Below are positions 35,976 through 46,653 of a stretch of 64,000 bases of DNA, piece by piece. Both the position numbers and the translations under genes were made by a program. The notes below the pieces were generated by a model. That model did no database searches. It had not been told where the DNA came from and worked only from the letters and a program-made list of their open reading frames with translations. The stretch's first letter is position 1. Every line of letters begins with the position of its first letter. Source of the DNA: Cellulomonas timonensis (lineage in GTDB: Bacteria; Actinomycetota; Actinomycetes; Actinomycetales; Cellulomonadaceae); contig NZ_FCOT01000009.1 in NCBI RefSeq assembly GCF_900046455.1, positions 62,001 through 126,000 on the forward strand, given 5' to 3'.

Positions 35976-37339
35976 GTCTGCTCAGTGCAGTGGGCGCATC
36001 GCTCCCCACAGCGGTCGGCGATCCGACCGCCGCGGACTTCAGCAACGACAACGCCTGGATCTGGCTGCTCAAGGCCGTGGCGATCGTCGTCTTCCTGCTG
36101 GTCAGCGTCCTCATCGCGATCTGGTTCGAGCGCAAGGTCGTCGCCCGCATGCAGGTGCGGCCCGGCCCCAACGTGCACGGGCCCGTCGGCCTGCTGCAGC
36201 CGGTCGCCGACGCGATGAAGCTCCTGTTCAAGGAGGACATCACCGTCAAGGCGGCGGACAAGCTCGTCTACCTCGTGGCGCCGATGATCGCGGTGTTCTG
36301 CTCGCTGCTGACCTTCGCGGTGATCCCGTTCGGGCCCAGCGTGAGCATGTTCGGCATCGTGACGCCGCTGCAGCTCACCGACTTCCCCGTCGCGGTGCTG
36401 TACATCCTCGCGTGCACCTCGGTGGGCGTGTACGGGATCGTGCTCGGCGGCTGGTCCTCGGGCTCGACGTACCCGCTGCTCGGCGCGGTGCGGTCCACCG
36501 CGCAGGTGATCTCCTACGAGCTGGCGATGGGCCTGTCCCTGGTCAGCGTGTTCATCATCGCGGGCTCGATGTCGACCTCGCAGATCGTCGGCTCCCAGAC
36601 GCAGGTCTGGTGGTTCCTGCCACTGCTGCCGGCCTTCGTCATCTACATCATCGCGATGGTCGGCGAGACGAACCGCCTGCCGTTCGACCTCCCCGAGGCC
36701 GAGGGCGAGCTCGTCTCCGGCTACATGACCGAGTACTCGTCGATGAAGTTCGCGTGGTTCTTCCTCGCGGAGTACATCAACATGATCAACGTCTCGGCGG
36801 TCGCGACCACGCTGTTCTTCGGCGGCTGGCGCGCCCCGTGGCCCATCTCGTGGATCAACGACGGCATGTTCAACACCGGCTGGTGGCCGGTGCTGTGGTT
36901 CGTCGCGAAGGTCTGGCTGTTCATGTTCGTGTTCGTGTGGATCCGCGGCTCGGTGCTGCGCTTCCGGTACGACCAGTTCATGAAGATCGGCTGGAAGGTC
37001 CTCATCCCCATCGCCCTCGCCTGGGTCGTGTGCGTGTCGATCGTGCAGGGCGTGCGGAACTTCACCGACGTGGACCTGCAGACGATCCTCTTCGTGCTGG
37101 CGGGCATCGTCGTCGTCGCCGTCGGCATCTCGTTCCTCATCCCCGAGAAGCCCCAGCCCGAGCCCGAGGGCCCGCCCCGCGGCACCGTCGACGACCCCGT
37201 GGTCATCGACGCGTTCGCGGGCGGGTACCCGGTCCCGCCGCTGCCGGGCCAGGCACTGCCCCCGTCCCCGCGCCGCTCCCGCAGCGCGGGCGACCCGACC
37301 GAGACCCCCCAGGTCACCCAGGAGGCGCACCGTGGCTGA
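35972..37339 (+). CDS. nuoH: NADH-quinone oxidoreductase subunit H
   Basis: A 455-residue membrane subunit that links the quinone chamber to the proton-pumping arm, with about eight helices. Typical segments are [54 protein letters not shown] and [15 protein letters not shown]. The last 50 residues form a Pro-rich cytoplasmic tail absent from E. coli NuoH. Overlaps nuoG by 4 bp and nuoI by 8 bp. Confidence 0.96.
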   Translation: MSLLSAVGASLPTAVGDPTAADFSNDNAWIWLLKAVAIVVFLLVSVLIAIWFERKVVARMQVRPGPNVHGPVGLLQPVADAMKLLFKEDITVKAADKLVYLVAPMIAVFCSLLTFAVIPFGPSVSMFGIVTPLQLTDFPVAVLYILACTSVGVYGIVLGGWSSGSTYPLLGAVRSTAQVISYELAMGLSLVSVFIIAGSMSTSQIVGSQTQVWWFLPLLPAFVIYIIAMVGETNRLPFDLPEAEGELVSGYMTEYSSMKFAWFFLAEYINMINVSAVATTLFFGGWRAPWPISWINDGMFNTGWWPVLWFVAKVWLFMFVFVWIRGSVLRFRYDQFMKIGWKVLIPIALAWVVCVSIVQGVRNFTDVDLQTILFVLAGIVVVAVGISFLIPEKPQPEPEGPPRGTVDDPVVIDAFAGGYPVPPLPGQALPPSPRRSRSAGDPTETPQVTQEAHRG

Positions 37340-38048
37340 CCAGCCCAAGGACGTCACGCCGAGCGAGCCCGGCGGCGAGGTCGCGACCCCCGGCGCCTAT
37401 GAGTCCCTGATCCCGAAGCGCTCGGGCATCCGGGAGGTGCTGGCCCCGGTCGGCGGCTTCGGCGTCACGTTCTCGAACATGTTCCGCCCGGTGATCACCG
37501 AGCAGTACCCGTACGAGAAGGTCCCGCCGCAGCCGCGCTACCACGGCCGCCACCAGCTCAACCGGTACCCGGACGGCCTGGAGAAGTGCATCGGCTGCGA
37601 GCTGTGCGCCTGGGCGTGCCCCGCGGACGCGATCTACGTCGAGGGCGCGGACAACTCGCCCGGCGAGCAGATGTCGCCCGGCGAGCGGTACGGCCGCGTC
37701 TACCAGATCAACTACCTGCGCTGCATCTTCTGCGGGCTGTGCATCGAGGCGTGCCCGACGCGGGCGCTCACGATGACCAACGAGTTCGAGCTCGCGGGCC
37801 CCACCCGCGAGGGCTTGATCTACGAGAAGAACGACCTGCTGGCCCCGATGCTCGACGGCATGCTGGCCGCGCCCCACCCCATGGCGCCCGGCACGTCCGA
37901 CACCGAGTACTACCGCGGCGAGATCACCGGCCCCGCGCCCGCGCAGGTCGAGTGGGTCGCCGAGCACCGCCCCGACGACCCGACGTTGCCCGGCGCCGAG
38001 CGCGCTGCGGAGCGCCTGGCCCACGCCCACAACCCGGAGAACCGATGA
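37332..38048 (+). CDS. nuoI: NADH-quinone oxidoreductase subunit I
   Basis: A 238-residue ferredoxin-like subunit with two [4Fe-4S] clusters, N6a and N6b: Cys86, Cys89, Cys92, Cys96 ([13 protein letters not shown]) and Cys131, Cys134, Cys137, Cys141 ([13 protein letters not shown]). It passes electrons to NuoB. The start is GTG 37332, inside the nuoH end, preceded by GGAGG at 37320-37324. The C-terminal extension after residue 170 is hydrophilic. Confidence 0.96.
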   Translation: MADQPKDVTPSEPGGEVATPGAYESLIPKRSGIREVLAPVGGFGVTFSNMFRPVITEQYPYEKVPPQPRYHGRHQLNRYPDGLEKCIGCELCAWACPADAIYVEGADNSPGEQMSPGERYGRVYQINYLRCIFCGLCIEACPTRALTMTNEFELAGPTREGLIYEKNDLLAPMLDGMLAAPHPMAPGTSDTEYYRGEITGPAPAQVEWVAEHRPDDPTLPGAERAAERLAHAHNPENR

Positions 38049-38938
38049 GCCCCCTCGCCGCGGTGCTGCCGACGGTCCTCAGCGACACCGGCGTCACCAG
38101 CACGGGTGAGGCCGTGCTCTTCTGGGTCCTCGCGCCCATCATGGTCCTCGCCGCGCTGAGCCTGCTGTTCGCCCGCAAGGCCGTGCACGCCGCGATGTCC
38201 GTGGTGGTCGTGATGATCTCCCTCGCGTTCATCTACGTCGCCCAGGACGCCCCGTTCCTCGGGGTCGTGCAGGTGGTCGTCTACACCGGCGCGATCATGA
38301 TGCTGTTCCTCTTCGTGCTGATGCTGGTCGGCGTCGACGCCTCGGACTCGCTGGTCGAGACCCTGCGCGGGCAGCGCTGGATCGGGATCCTCGCCGGCAT
38401 CGGCCTGGCGAGCGTGCTCGTCGGCGTCGTCGGCCGGGCGAGCTACGGCGCGCCGATCGGGCTGGAGGCGGCGAACGCCGACTCGAACCCCGTGGGCGTC
38501 GCGCGGATCATCTTCGGCCAGTACGTGTTCTCGTTCGAGGTCGTCGGCGCGCTGCTGGTCACCGCGGCGCTGGGCGCCCTCGTCCTGACGCACCGCCAGC
38601 GCCTGGTGCCCCGCATCGGGCAGCGCGAGCGCCAGGAGACGCGCGTGCTCGGCGGCGGCTCGCTCACCCCGCAGCCCGCGCCCGGCGTGTACGCCCGCCA
38701 CAACGCGATGGACGTGCCCGCGCTCGACCCGCAGGGCCGCCCGATCGAGGCGTCCGTCTCGCGCGTGCTGCGCATCCGCGGCCAGCAGGCCGGCACTGCG
38801 GGCTTCCGCGCCGAGATCCAGCCGTTCTCCGGCGGGGCCGACATCGGCCCGCCCGTGCAGGAGGCAGGTGACGTCGGCGAGACGTCCGGCCCGACGACAC
38901 CGATCACCACACCGCGGGGCACGGAGGAGACGCCATGA
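38045..38938 (+). CDS. nuoJ: NADH-quinone oxidoreductase subunit J
   Basis: A 297-residue membrane subunit with five helices in the first 185 residues, including the conserved [17 protein letters not shown] segment whose pi-bulge takes part in coupling. The last 110 residues are a soluble Gly/Pro/Arg-rich tail, much longer than in proteobacteria (about 185 residues in total there). ATGA overlaps with nuoI and nuoK. Confidence 0.94.
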   Translation: MSPLAAVLPTVLSDTGVTSTGEAVLFWVLAPIMVLAALSLLFARKAVHAAMSVVVVMISLAFIYVAQDAPFLGVVQVVVYTGAIMMLFLFVLMLVGVDASDSLVETLRGQRWIGILAGIGLASVLVGVVGRASYGAPIGLEAANADSNPVGVARIIFGQYVFSFEVVGALLVTAALGALVLTHRQRLVPRIGQRERQETRVLGGGSLTPQPAPGVYARHNAMDVPALDPQGRPIEASVSRVLRIRGQQAGTAGFRAEIQPFSGGADIGPPVQEAGDVGETSGPTTPITTPRGTEETP

Positions 38939-39234
38939 CCCTCACCCACTACCTGGTGCTGTCGGCGCTGCTGTTCAGCATCGGCGCCGCCACCCTGCTG
39001 GTGCGCCGCAACGCGATCATCGCGTTCATGGGCATCGAGCTGATGCTCAACGCGACCAACCTCGCACTCGTGACGTTCGCCCGCATCCACGGCAACCTGA
39101 ACGGCCAGGTGATGGCGTTCTTCGTCATGGTGGTCGCGGCCGCCGAGGTCGTCATCGGGCTCGCGATCATCGTGGCCATCTTCCGTACCCGCCGTTCGGC
39201 CTCGGTCGACGACGTCAACCTGCTGAAGAGCTGA
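38935..39234 (+). CDS. nuoK: NADH-quinone oxidoreductase subunit K
   Basis: A 99-residue three-helix subunit related to MnhC/MrpC. The buried glutamates of the proton path are in [13 protein letters not shown] and [11 protein letters not shown]. Length is standard. The ATG overlaps the nuoJ stop; nuoL starts 11 bp after the stop. Confidence 0.97.
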   Translation: MTLTHYLVLSALLFSIGAATLLVRRNAIIAFMGIELMLNATNLALVTFARIHGNLNGQVMAFFVMVVAAAEVVIGLAIIVAIFRTRRSASVDDVNLLKS

Positions 39235-39244
39235 GGGCCGGCAC

Positions 39245-41218
39245 GTGCACACCCTGACCCCCCTCGCCCTGGCCGCGGACACCCCCGCCGCCGTGGTGCA
39301 GACCGTCGAAGGCGGAGTGTTCGCGCTCGCGCCGCTGATGGTCGTGCTCCCGCTGCTCGGCGCCGCCGTGCTGCTGCTCGCCGGGCGCCGTTCCGACCGC
39401 TGGGGCCCGTGGTTCGCCGTGGCGATGTCCACCGGCGCCTTCGTGGTCGGCCTGCTGAACATCATCGGCCTGCTGGGGCGCCCCTCAGCCGAGCGGGTCC
39501 TCGACCTGCACATGTTCGACTGGATATCCGTCGGCTCGTTCGACCTCAGCGCGGGCCTGCGCCTCGACCCCCTGTCGCTCACCTTCGTGATGCTGGTGAC
39601 GTTCGTCGGCTCGCTGATCCACGTCTACTCGATCGCGTACATGTCCGAGGACCCGGCGAAGCGCCGGTTCTTCGCGTACCTCAACCTCTTCATCGCGGCG
39701 ATGCTGCTGCTGGTGCTGGCCGACAGCTACCTCCTGCTGTTCGTCGGCTGGGAGGGCGTGGGCCTGGCCTCGTACCTGCTCATCGGCTTCTGGAACCACA
39801 ACCTGGCCTACGCGGTCGCGGCGAAGAAGGCGTTCATCGCCAACCGCATCGGCGACGTCGGCCTGCTGGTCGCCCTGATGCTGATGTTCTCCACGTTCGG
39901 CGGCGTCAGCTTCACCGACGTGGAGGCCGGGGTCCCCGGCGCGTCCACCGCGACGCTCACGGCGATGGGCCTCGTGCTCCTCGTCGCGGCGTGCGGCAAG
40001 TCTGCGCAGTTCCCCCTGCAGTCCTGGCTCGGCGACGCGATGGCGGGCCCCACGCCCGTCTCCGCCCTGATCCACGCGGCGACGATGGTCACCGCGGGCG
40101 TCTACCTCGTGGTCCGCTCCGGCGTGATCTACGACGGTGCCCCGGACGCCCGCCTGGTCGTGGTGATCATCGGCGCGATCACGCTGCTCTTCGGGGCGAT
40201 CGTCGGCTGCGCCAAGGACGACATGAAGAAGGCCCTCGCGGCGTCGACGATGTCGCAGATCGGCTACATGATCCTCGCGGCGGGCCTCGGCCCGATCGGC
40301 TACGCGCTGGCGATCTTCCACCTGGTCACGCACGGCTTCTTCAAGGCCGGCATGTTCCTGGGCGCCGGGTCCGTGATGCACGGCATGGACGACCAGGTCG
40401 ACATGCGCCGCTTCGGCGGCCTGGCCCGTTACATGCGGATCACCTGGGTCACGTTCGGCCTGGGCTGGCTCGCGATCCTCGGCATCCCGCCGTTCTCCGG
40501 GTACTTCAGCAAGGACCGGATCATCGAGGCGGCCTTCGTGCCCGTGGACGGCGCCGAGTGGCGCGCCTGGGTGTTCGGGACCGTGACGCTGATTGGCGCG
40601 GGCATCACCGCGTTCTACATGTCCCGCATGTTCTTCATGACCTTCGAGGGCAAGCGTCGCTGGGCCCCGAAGGCCGACGGAGAGCAGCAGCACCCGCATG
40701 AGTCGCCGCGTCTGATGACGGTGCCGATGATCGTGCTCGCAATCGGCTCGGTCGCCCTGGGCGGCCTGCTGGTGGTCGGCGGGTTCCAGACCTGGCTCGG
40801 GCCGGTCACGGGCCACGTCACGCATGACGCGCCGGTGCTGCCGGTGTGGCTGATCATCACCCTCACGATGCTGTTCGTCGTGGTCGGCCTGGTGCTCGCA
40901 TGGCGCCAGTACGCCGCATCCCCTGTGCCCATCACCCCACCGCCTGGCTCGGCGCTCACCCGCGCGGCACGCGCGGACCTGTACCAGGACGCGGTCAACG
41001 ACGCGCTGCTGGTCGAGCCCGGCCAGCACCTGACCCGTTCGCTCGTCTACCTCGACCGCCAGGTCGTGGACGGCGGGTTCTCGGGCCTGGCCCGGTTGGT
41101 GGTCCGCAGCGGCGACGTCGTCCGCAAGCTGCAGACGGGCTTCGTGCGGCAGTACGCCGCGACGATGCTCATCGGGCTCGTCGTCCTCGTCGTCGCCGTC
41201 CTGGCCCCCCGGATCTGA
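39245..41218 (+). CDS. nuoL: NADH-quinone oxidoreductase subunit L
   Basis: A 657-residue antiporter-like subunit at the distal end of the membrane arm, with 14 to 16 helices and the long lateral helix at its C-terminus. Conserved segments are [18 protein letters not shown] (key Glu), [43 protein letters not shown] (read in two parts) and [21 protein letters not shown] start. It pumps protons with NuoM and NuoN. Confidence 0.97.
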   Translation: MHTLTPLALAADTPAAVVQTVEGGVFALAPLMVVLPLLGAAVLLLAGRRSDRWGPWFAVAMSTGAFVVGLLNIIGLLGRPSAERVLDLHMFDWISVGSFDLSAGLRLDPLSLTFVMLVTFVGSLIHVYSIAYMSEDPAKRRFFAYLNLFIAAMLLLVLADSYLLLFVGWEGVGLASYLLIGFWNHNLAYAVAAKKAFIANRIGDVGLLVALMLMFSTFGGVSFTDVEAGVPGASTATLTAMGLVLLVAACGKSAQFPLQSWLGDAMAGPTPVSALIHAATMVTAGVYLVVRSGVIYDGAPDARLVVVIIGAITLLFGAIVGCAKDDMKKALAASTMSQIGYMILAAGLGPIGYALAIFHLVTHGFFKAGMFLGAGSVMHGMDDQVDMRRFGGLARYMRITWVTFGLGWLAILGIPPFSGYFSKDRIIEAAFVPVDGAEWRAWVFGTVTLIGAGITAFYMSRMFFMTFEGKRRWAPKADGEQQHPHESPRLMTVPMIVLAIGSVALGGLLVVGGFQTWLGPVTGHVTHDAPVLPVWLIITLTMLFVVVGLVLAWRQYAASPVPITPPPGSALTRAARADLYQDAVNDALLVEPGQHLTRSLVYLDRQVVDGGFSGLARLVVRSGDVVRKLQTGFVRQYAATMLIGLVVLVVAVLAPRI

Positions 41219-41233
41219 GAGAGAGCCGCGTCG

Positions 41234-42793
41234 ATGTCCTCCGGATTCCCCTGGCTCACCGCCCTCATCGTCCTGCCGCTCCTCGGAGCCGCAGCGGTCT
41301 GGGCCCTGCCTGCCACGCGCCGCCGCCTCGTGCGGCCGGTCGCGCTCGGCTTCTCCCTCGCTGAGGTGCTCCTCGCCGTCGGCGCGGTCGTGTCCTTCGA
41401 CACGGCCCAGGCCGGCGTGCACCAGCTCGTCGAGACCCACGCGTGGATCCCCGCCCTGGGGGTCAGCTACGCGGTGGGCGTCGACGGCGTGGGCCTGCTC
41501 CTCGTCCTGCTCTCGGTCGTCCTCGTGCCGTTGGTGCTGCTCGCGGCCTGGAACGAGCAGGGCAGCACCAAGGAGGTCGTCACCGACCAGCTCCGCCACT
41601 ACATGGCCCTGATCCTGCTCACGCAGGTGTTCATGGTCGCGGTGTTCGCGGCGCGTGACGTCTTCCTGTTCTACGTGCTCTTCGAGGCCATGCTCATCCC
41701 GGTCTACTTCCTGATCGGGCAGTTCGGCGGGGTGCGGCGCCGGTACGCGGCCGTGAAGTTCCTGCTGTTCTCGCTGGCTGGCGGCCTGGTGATGCTCGTG
41801 GGCGTCATCGTGCTCTTCCTCGAGGGCCCCGGCGGCCCGCAGGGCTTCCTCACCGAGAACCTCGTGGGCCTCGACCTGTCGACGGACACCGAGCGCTGGC
41901 TGTTCGTCGCGTTCTTCCTAGCATTCGCCATCAAGGCGCCGATGTTCCCGGTGCACACCTGGCTGCCCGACGCCGCCGAGCAGGCCCCGGCCGGCACCTC
42001 GGTGCTGCTGGTGGGCGTGCTCGACAAGGTCGGCACCTTCGGGATGCTCACGCTGTGCCTGCCGCTGTTCCCGAACGCGGCGCAGTGGGCCGCCCCGGTG
42101 GTCATCGTGCTGGCGGTCATCTCGATCCTGTACGGCGCGCTGCTCGCCATCGCGCAGCAGGACCTGATGCGGCTCATCGCCTACACGTCGGTGTCGCACT
42201 TCGGCCTCATCGTGCTGGGCATCTTCGCCTTCACGTCGATGAGCGTCGCCGGCTCGTCGTTCTACATGGTCAACCACGGGCTCTCCACCGGCGCGCTGTT
42301 CCTGCTCGCCGGCTACCTGATCTCGCGGCGCGGCTCGCGGAAGATCGCCGACTTCGGCGGCCTGCAGAAGGTGGTGCCGGTGCTCGCCGGGACCTTCCTG
42401 GTGGCGGGCCTCTCGGCGCTGTCGCTGCCCGGCCTCTCGACGTTCATCAGCGAGTTCATGGTGCTGATCGGCACCTTCGCCCGCGACCGCCCGGCGGCCG
42501 TGGTCTCCGCGTTCGCCGTGGTGCTCGCCGCGCTGTACATCCTGCTGACCTACCAGCGGATCTTCACCGGCCCCGTCCGGGACGGCCTCGAGACGATGCC
42601 GGACCTGTCCGGGCGCGAACGGTGGGCTGTGGGGCCGCTGATCGCGATCATGCTCGTGATCGGCTTCTACCCCGCGCCCGCGCTCGAGTTCGTCAACGAG
42701 CCGGCCCAGATCACGCTCGACCAGGTAGGGATACAGGACGTGCCGTCGACAGTGCTCGTCAACGACGCGGCGACTGAGGGGACTGACAAGTGA
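41234..42793 (+). CDS. nuoM: NADH-quinone oxidoreductase subunit M
   Basis: A 519-residue antiporter-like proton channel. Typical segments are DGVGLLLVLLSVVLVPL, FYVLFEAMLIPVYFLIG with the coupling Glu, KAPMFPVHTWLPDAAEQAP and AYTSVSHFGLIVLGIF. Fourteen helices are expected. ATG 41234 lies 16 bp after nuoL. Its stop overlaps the nuoN GTG (GTGA). Confidence 0.97.
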   Translation: MSSGFPWLTALIVLPLLGAAAVWALPATRRRLVRPVALGFSLAEVLLAVGAVVSFDTAQAGVHQLVETHAWIPALGVSYAVGVDGVGLLLVLLSVVLVPLVLLAAWNEQGSTKEVVTDQLRHYMALILLTQVFMVAVFAARDVFLFYVLFEAMLIPVYFLIGQFGGVRRRYAAVKFLLFSLAGGLVMLVGVIVLFLEGPGGPQGFLTENLVGLDLSTDTERWLFVAFFLAFAIKAPMFPVHTWLPDAAEQAPAGTSVLLVGVLDKVGTFGMLTLCLPLFPNAAQWAAPVVIVLAVISILYGALLAIAQQDLMRLIAYTSVSHFGLIVLGIFAFTSMSVAGSSFYMVNHGLSTGALFLLAGYLISRRGSRKIADFGGLQKVVPVLAGTFLVAGLSALSLPGLSTFISEFMVLIGTFARDRPAAVVSAFAVVLAALYILLTYQRIFTGPVRDGLETMPDLSGRERWAVGPLIAIMLVIGFYPAPALEFVNEPAQITLDQVGIQDVPSTVLVNDAATEGTDK

Positions 42794-44490
42794 ACGCGGC
42801 CTTCATCGCACCGGAGATCGCCTGGTCGCAGCTGACCCCGATCATCCTGGTGCTCGGCGCTGCCGTCATCGGCGTGCTCGTCGAGGCCTTCGCGCCACGG
42901 CAGCACCGCCGCCAGGCGCAGCTCGCGCTCTCGCTGCTGGCGACCGCGGGGGCGCTCATCGCCGCCGCGGTGCTGTGGGTCGACGTCCGCGCCACCGGCG
43001 GCACCGTGGTGCTGGGCGGCGCGGTCATCGTCGACGGGCCCACGGTGGTCATGCAGGGGACCATCGCGGTCTTCGCGCTGCTGTCCTTCCTCGTCGTCGC
43101 CGATCGGACCCGCTCGGGGGAGGACGCGTTCGCCCCCCAGGCCTCGGCCATCCCCGGCTCGGACTACGAAGAGGTGGCCCTGCGCAAGGGCCTGCAGCAG
43201 ACCGAGGTCTACCCGCTGATGCTCTTCGCCACCGGCGGCATGCTGATCTTCCCCGCCACCGGCGACCTGCTCACGCTGTTCGTCGCGCTCGAGGTGCTCT
43301 CGCTGCCGCTGTACCTGCTCACCGGGCTGGCGCGCCGCCGCCGCCTGCTGAGCCAGGAGGCGTCGATGAAGTACTTCCTGCTGGGGTCCTTCGCCTCCGC
43401 GCTGCTGCTGTTCGGCATCGCGCTGCTCTACGGGTTCTCCGGCTCGCTGCGCTACGCGGACATCGCGGCCGCGACGCAGACGGTCACCGGGCTCGACGGG
43501 CTGCTCATCGTGGGCGCCGTGCTGGTGCTCGTGGGCTTGCTGTTCAAGGTCGGCGCCGTCCCGTTCCAGCAGTGGACGCCGGACGTCTACCAGGGCGCCC
43601 CCACGCCCATCACCGGCTTCATGGCCGCGGGCACCAAGATCGCGGCCTTCGGCGCCCTGCTCCGCGTCTTCTACGTGGTGCTGCCCGGCCTCGAGTGGGA
43701 CCTGGAGGCGGGCATGTGGGCCGTCGCCATCCTCACCATGGTGGTCGGCACCATCGCGGCGCTGGTCCAGACGGACATGAAGCGCGTGCTCGCCTACTCC
43801 TCGATCGCCCACGCCGGCTTCGTGCTGACGGGTGTGATCGCCCTCAACTCCGAGGGCATCGCGGGCGTCATGTTCTACCTCATCGCGTATGGCGCGGCGA
43901 CGGTCGGCGCCTTCGGCATCGTCTCGCTGGTCCGTGAGCGGAGCGTCGCCCCGGTGGCGGTCGCGGTCGCCGCGGGGGAGGGCGCCACGGCTGAGGGCTC
44001 CACGGTCGAGGGCTCGGCTGTCGAGGGATCCGACGCCAGCGCCGACGGCGGTGTCGTCATCGGCGAGGCCACGCACCTGTCGCAGTGGGCTGGCCTGGGC
44101 CGCACGCACCCGTGGACGGCTCTGACGTTCACGCTGTTCCTGCTGTCCTTCGCGGGCATCCCGCTGACGGCCGGCTTCATCGGGAAGTTCACGGTGTTCT
44201 CGGCGGCCGTCGCCGCGGGCGCGTGGCCGCTCGCCCTGATCGGCGTGCTCGCGTCCGCCGCAGCCGTGTTCTTCTACGTGCGCGTCATCGTGCTGATGTT
44301 CTTCACGGCGCCTGCGGGCTCCGAGGAGGACGGTGACGGCGCGCCCGTGACCTCCACCACCACTGTCGTGTCCGCTCAGGGCCTCACAGCGGTGGCGGTC
44401 GCGGCATGCGCCTTGATCACGATTGCGCTCGGCGTGCTGCCGTCCTCGGTTCTCGATCTGGTGGCCGAGGCGGCTAAGTTCATCCCGTGA
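42790..44490 (+). CDS. nuoN: NADH-quinone oxidoreductase subunit N
   Basis: A 566-residue antiporter-like subunit. The blocks FVALEVLSLPLYLLTGLARR, SMKYFLLGSFASALLLFG, FKVGAVPFQQWTPDVYQGAPTPITG (in two parts) and KRVLAYSSIAHAGFVL are typical. Between helices, around residues 393-426, is an inserted low-complexity loop with repeated Glu-Gly-Ser motifs (TAEGSTVEGSAVEGSDAS). GTG start overlapping the nuoM stop; its stop overlaps the start of the prenyl synthase gene. Confidence 0.96.
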   Translation: MNAAFIAPEIAWSQLTPIILVLGAAVIGVLVEAFAPRQHRRQAQLALSLLATAGALIAAAVLWVDVRATGGTVVLGGAVIVDGPTVVMQGTIAVFALLSFLVVADRTRSGEDAFAPQASAIPGSDYEEVALRKGLQQTEVYPLMLFATGGMLIFPATGDLLTLFVALEVLSLPLYLLTGLARRRRLLSQEASMKYFLLGSFASALLLFGIALLYGFSGSLRYADIAAATQTVTGLDGLLIVGAVLVLVGLLFKVGAVPFQQWTPDVYQGAPTPITGFMAAGTKIAAFGALLRVFYVVLPGLEWDLEAGMWAVAILTMVVGTIAALVQTDMKRVLAYSSIAHAGFVLTGVIALNSEGIAGVMFYLIAYGAATVGAFGIVSLVRERSVAPVAVAVAAGEGATAEGSTVEGSAVEGSDASADGGVVIGEATHLSQWAGLGRTHPWTALTFTLFLLSFAGIPLTAGFIGKFTVFSAAVAAGAWPLALIGVLASAAAVFFYVRVIVLMFFTAPAGSEEDGDGAPVTSTTTVVSAQGLTAVAVAACALITIALGVLPSSVLDLVAEAAKFIP

Positions 44491-45494
44491 GCTCTGCAAC
44501 CTCCCTCCCGCTGACCGATCCGGCGTTGGCCGACCTGTTGACGGGGCGGCTCTCGCTCGTCGAGGAGCGGCTGCGTGACGCGGTCAGCCACGCCGACACG
44601 CTCGCCGACGACGCCTCGCGGCACCTCGTCAACGCGGGCGGCAAGCGCCTGCGCCCGCTGCTGACGCTGCTCGCCGCCCAGCTCGGCGATGGCGAGCGGC
44701 GCGAGGTGCTCGACGCGGCCGTCGTGGTCGAGCTCACGCACCTCGCCTCGCTGTACCACGACGACGTCATGGACTCCGCGCCCGTGCGGCGCGGAGCCCC
44801 GGCGGCCCACGAGGTGTGGGGGAACCAGGTGGCCATCCTCACCGGCGACCTGCTGTTCGCCCGGGCGTCGGTGATGGTCGCCGGGCTGGGGCCCGAGGCC
44901 GTGCGGATCCAGGCGACGACCTTCGAGCGCCTGTGCCTCGGGCAGCTCCACGAGACCGTGGGGCCGCGTCCTGACGAGGACCCGGTGGAGTTCTACCTGC
45001 AGGTCCTCGCCGACAAGACCGCCTCGCTGGTCGCGACGTCCGCGCGGTTCGGCGCGATGTTCGCGGGCTGCCGCCCCGACGTCGTGCAGATCGTCACGAG
45101 CTTCGGGGAGAAGGTCGGCGTCGCGTTCCAGCTCGCCGACGACGTCATCGACCTCACGTCGGACGCCAGCGTCACTGGTAAGACGCCCGGCACCGACCTG
45201 CGCGAGCATGTGCCGACGATGCCGGTGCTCCTGCTGCGCCGCCGCGCCGCATCCGGCGACGGCACCGCCGCCGAGCGCGAGCTCGTGGCGCTGCTCGACA
45301 GCGACCTGTCCTCCGACGACGACCTCGCGCGGGCCGTCACGGCGCTGCGCACCCACTCTGTGGTGGACGAGACGCGCGCGCAGGCGATCGCCCTGGTCCG
45401 GGCCGCCGTGGCCGAGCTGGCGCCACTGCCCGCCGGGCCGGTCAAGGAAGCCCTCGTGTCGTTCGCGGAGTCCCTCGTGGACCGCGCTTCCTGA
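44487..45494 (+). CDS. Polyprenyl (long-chain) diphosphate synthase
   Basis: A 335-residue all-helical trans-prenyltransferase that adds isopentenyl units to make the menaquinone side chain. The first Asp-rich motif is HDDVMD (Asp92, Asp93, Asp96) and the second is QLADDVIDLTSD (Asp218, Asp219, Asp222); GGKRLRPLLTLLAAQ is also typical. Small residues before the first motif (Ala-Ser-Leu-Tyr) allow a long product, but exact length (likely C40-C45) is inferred from context. The GTG overlaps the nuoN stop, so expression is tied to complex I. Confidence 0.92.
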   Translation: MSSATSLPLTDPALADLLTGRLSLVEERLRDAVSHADTLADDASRHLVNAGGKRLRPLLTLLAAQLGDGERREVLDAAVVVELTHLASLYHDDVMDSAPVRRGAPAAHEVWGNQVAILTGDLLFARASVMVAGLGPEAVRIQATTFERLCLGQLHETVGPRPDEDPVEFYLQVLADKTASLVATSARFGAMFAGCRPDVVQIVTSFGEKVGVAFQLADDVIDLTSDASVTGKTPGTDLREHVPTMPVLLLRRRAASGDGTAAERELVALLDSDLSSDDDLARAVTALRTHSVVDETRAQAIALVRAAVAELAPLPAGPVKEALVSFAESLVDRAS

Positions 45495-45525
45495 GATGCC
45501 CACGGGCTGACGGACGGGACTGACG

Positions 45526-46653
45526 ATGACCGCAGAGCTCCGCCCGCCAGGCGCTGGCGCCCCGCCGTCCGCGGGTCCCGCACTCGTCACCGGGTCATCG
45601 CCCCAGGTCTCCCCGGCGCCCCGGGGCGGTGTGGTCGCGGTGCCGCCGGACCACGTGGCTGCTGTCGGACCCCGGGTCGTCGCATTCCTGGTCGACCAGC
45701 TCGCAGCGGGCATCGTGGCCCTCGGCGGCCTATGGGTCGCCACAGCGGCGCTCGGCCCGCAGGACGGCCTCGCGGTGGTGGTTCCCCCACTGATCGCCCT
45801 CATGCTCGGGGGAGCCGTCGCGCTCGGGCAGTGGATCGCCGAGGCGCGGACCGGCATGACGCTCGGCAACCTGCTCCTCGGCATCCGCACGGTGTCGTCG
45901 GCCACCGGGCTCCCCGCAGGCCTGGGCCGGGTGCTGCTGCGCAACGTGGTCATCGGCCTCGGCGGGCTGGCCGTCGGCGTCGGCGCCTACGTCGTGGCCG
46001 GCTCCGGGGCCTGGGACCCGGGCCCCGCCCAGCGCGGCTGGCACGACAAGGCCGCGGGGACGCTCGTGCTGCGGCGCTCGCCCTCGACGCCCGTGACCCG
46101 GCGCGGCACGGCCGCCGCGCCTGCGGTCTTCGTGCGGCCTGCGCATGCCGCGCCCGAGACGGCGGCCATGCCCGTGCCGTTGAGCACCGCCACGGCTGTG
46201 ACCATGGGCGCAGACACGCGCGTGCCACTGGGCGCAGACACGCGCGTGCCCCTGGCCACGGACACTGCGGCGCCCTTCGCGGACCCCGCCGTGTCGCCCA
46301 CGCCCACGCCCACGCCCTCGGCGGTCGTCGTGCGGCTCGTCTTCGACACCGGCGAGCGGGTCGACGTGGTCGGTGACGGCGCCGTGGGCAGGGGGCCCGC
46401 TGACCCGCACGCCGCGCCGTGGGCCCACGTCGTCGCAATCGACGACCCGTCACGGTCCATCTCCAAGCTGCACCTGGTGTTCGGCCCCGAGCCCTCGGGC
46501 CTGTGGCTGATCGACCGGGGCTCGACGAACGGGACGGTGCTCATGGCGCCAGACGGCTCGCTGTCGGCCCTCCCGCCGGGAGCCCGCGCACACGTCAGAC
46601 CGGGGTGGTCGGTGCGCTTCGGCGAGCGCTCCTTCCGGGTGGAGGCCCGATGA
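45526..46653 (+). CDS. RDD membrane domain fused to FHA domain
   Basis: A 375-residue protein. Residues about 45-180 form an RDD domain with three helices (GPRVVAFLVDQLAAGIVALG, the middle pair, and WIAEARTGMTLGNLLLGIRTV), ending RGWHDKAAGTLVLRR. A variable linker with a repeated GADTRVPL unit follows. The C-terminal FHA domain (about 265-372) shows AVGRGPADP, SISKLHLVF, DRGSTNGTVL and the final beta strands. FHA domains bind phosphothreonine, so it probably recruits a phosphoprotein to the membrane. Its stop overlaps the PP2C gene (ATGA), which strongly suggests shared signalling. The kinase is not in the window. Confidence 0.88.
   Translation: MTAELRPPGAGAPPSAGPALVTGSSPQVSPAPRGGVVAVPPDHVAAVGPRVVAFLVDQLAAGIVALGGLWVATAALGPQDGLAVVVPPLIALMLGGAVALGQWIAEARTGMTLGNLLLGIRTVSSATGLPAGLGRVLLRNVVIGLGGLAVGVGAYVVAGSGAWDPGPAQRGWHDKAAGTLVLRRSPSTPVTRRGTAAAPAVFVRPAHAAPETAAMPVPLSTATAVTMGADTRVPLGADTRVPLATDTAAPFADPAVSPTPTPTPSAVVVRLVFDTGERVDVVGDGAVGRGPADPHAAPWAHVVAIDDPSRSISKLHLVFGPEPSGLWLIDRGSTNGTVLMAPDGSLSALPPGARAHVRPGWSVRFGERSFRVEAR

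Noticed and set aside
34163-37357. A 1064-codon minus-strand frame opposite nuoG and nuoH
   Set aside because: It is antisense to genes with complete Fe-S and membrane motifs and itself shows only low-complexity sequence.
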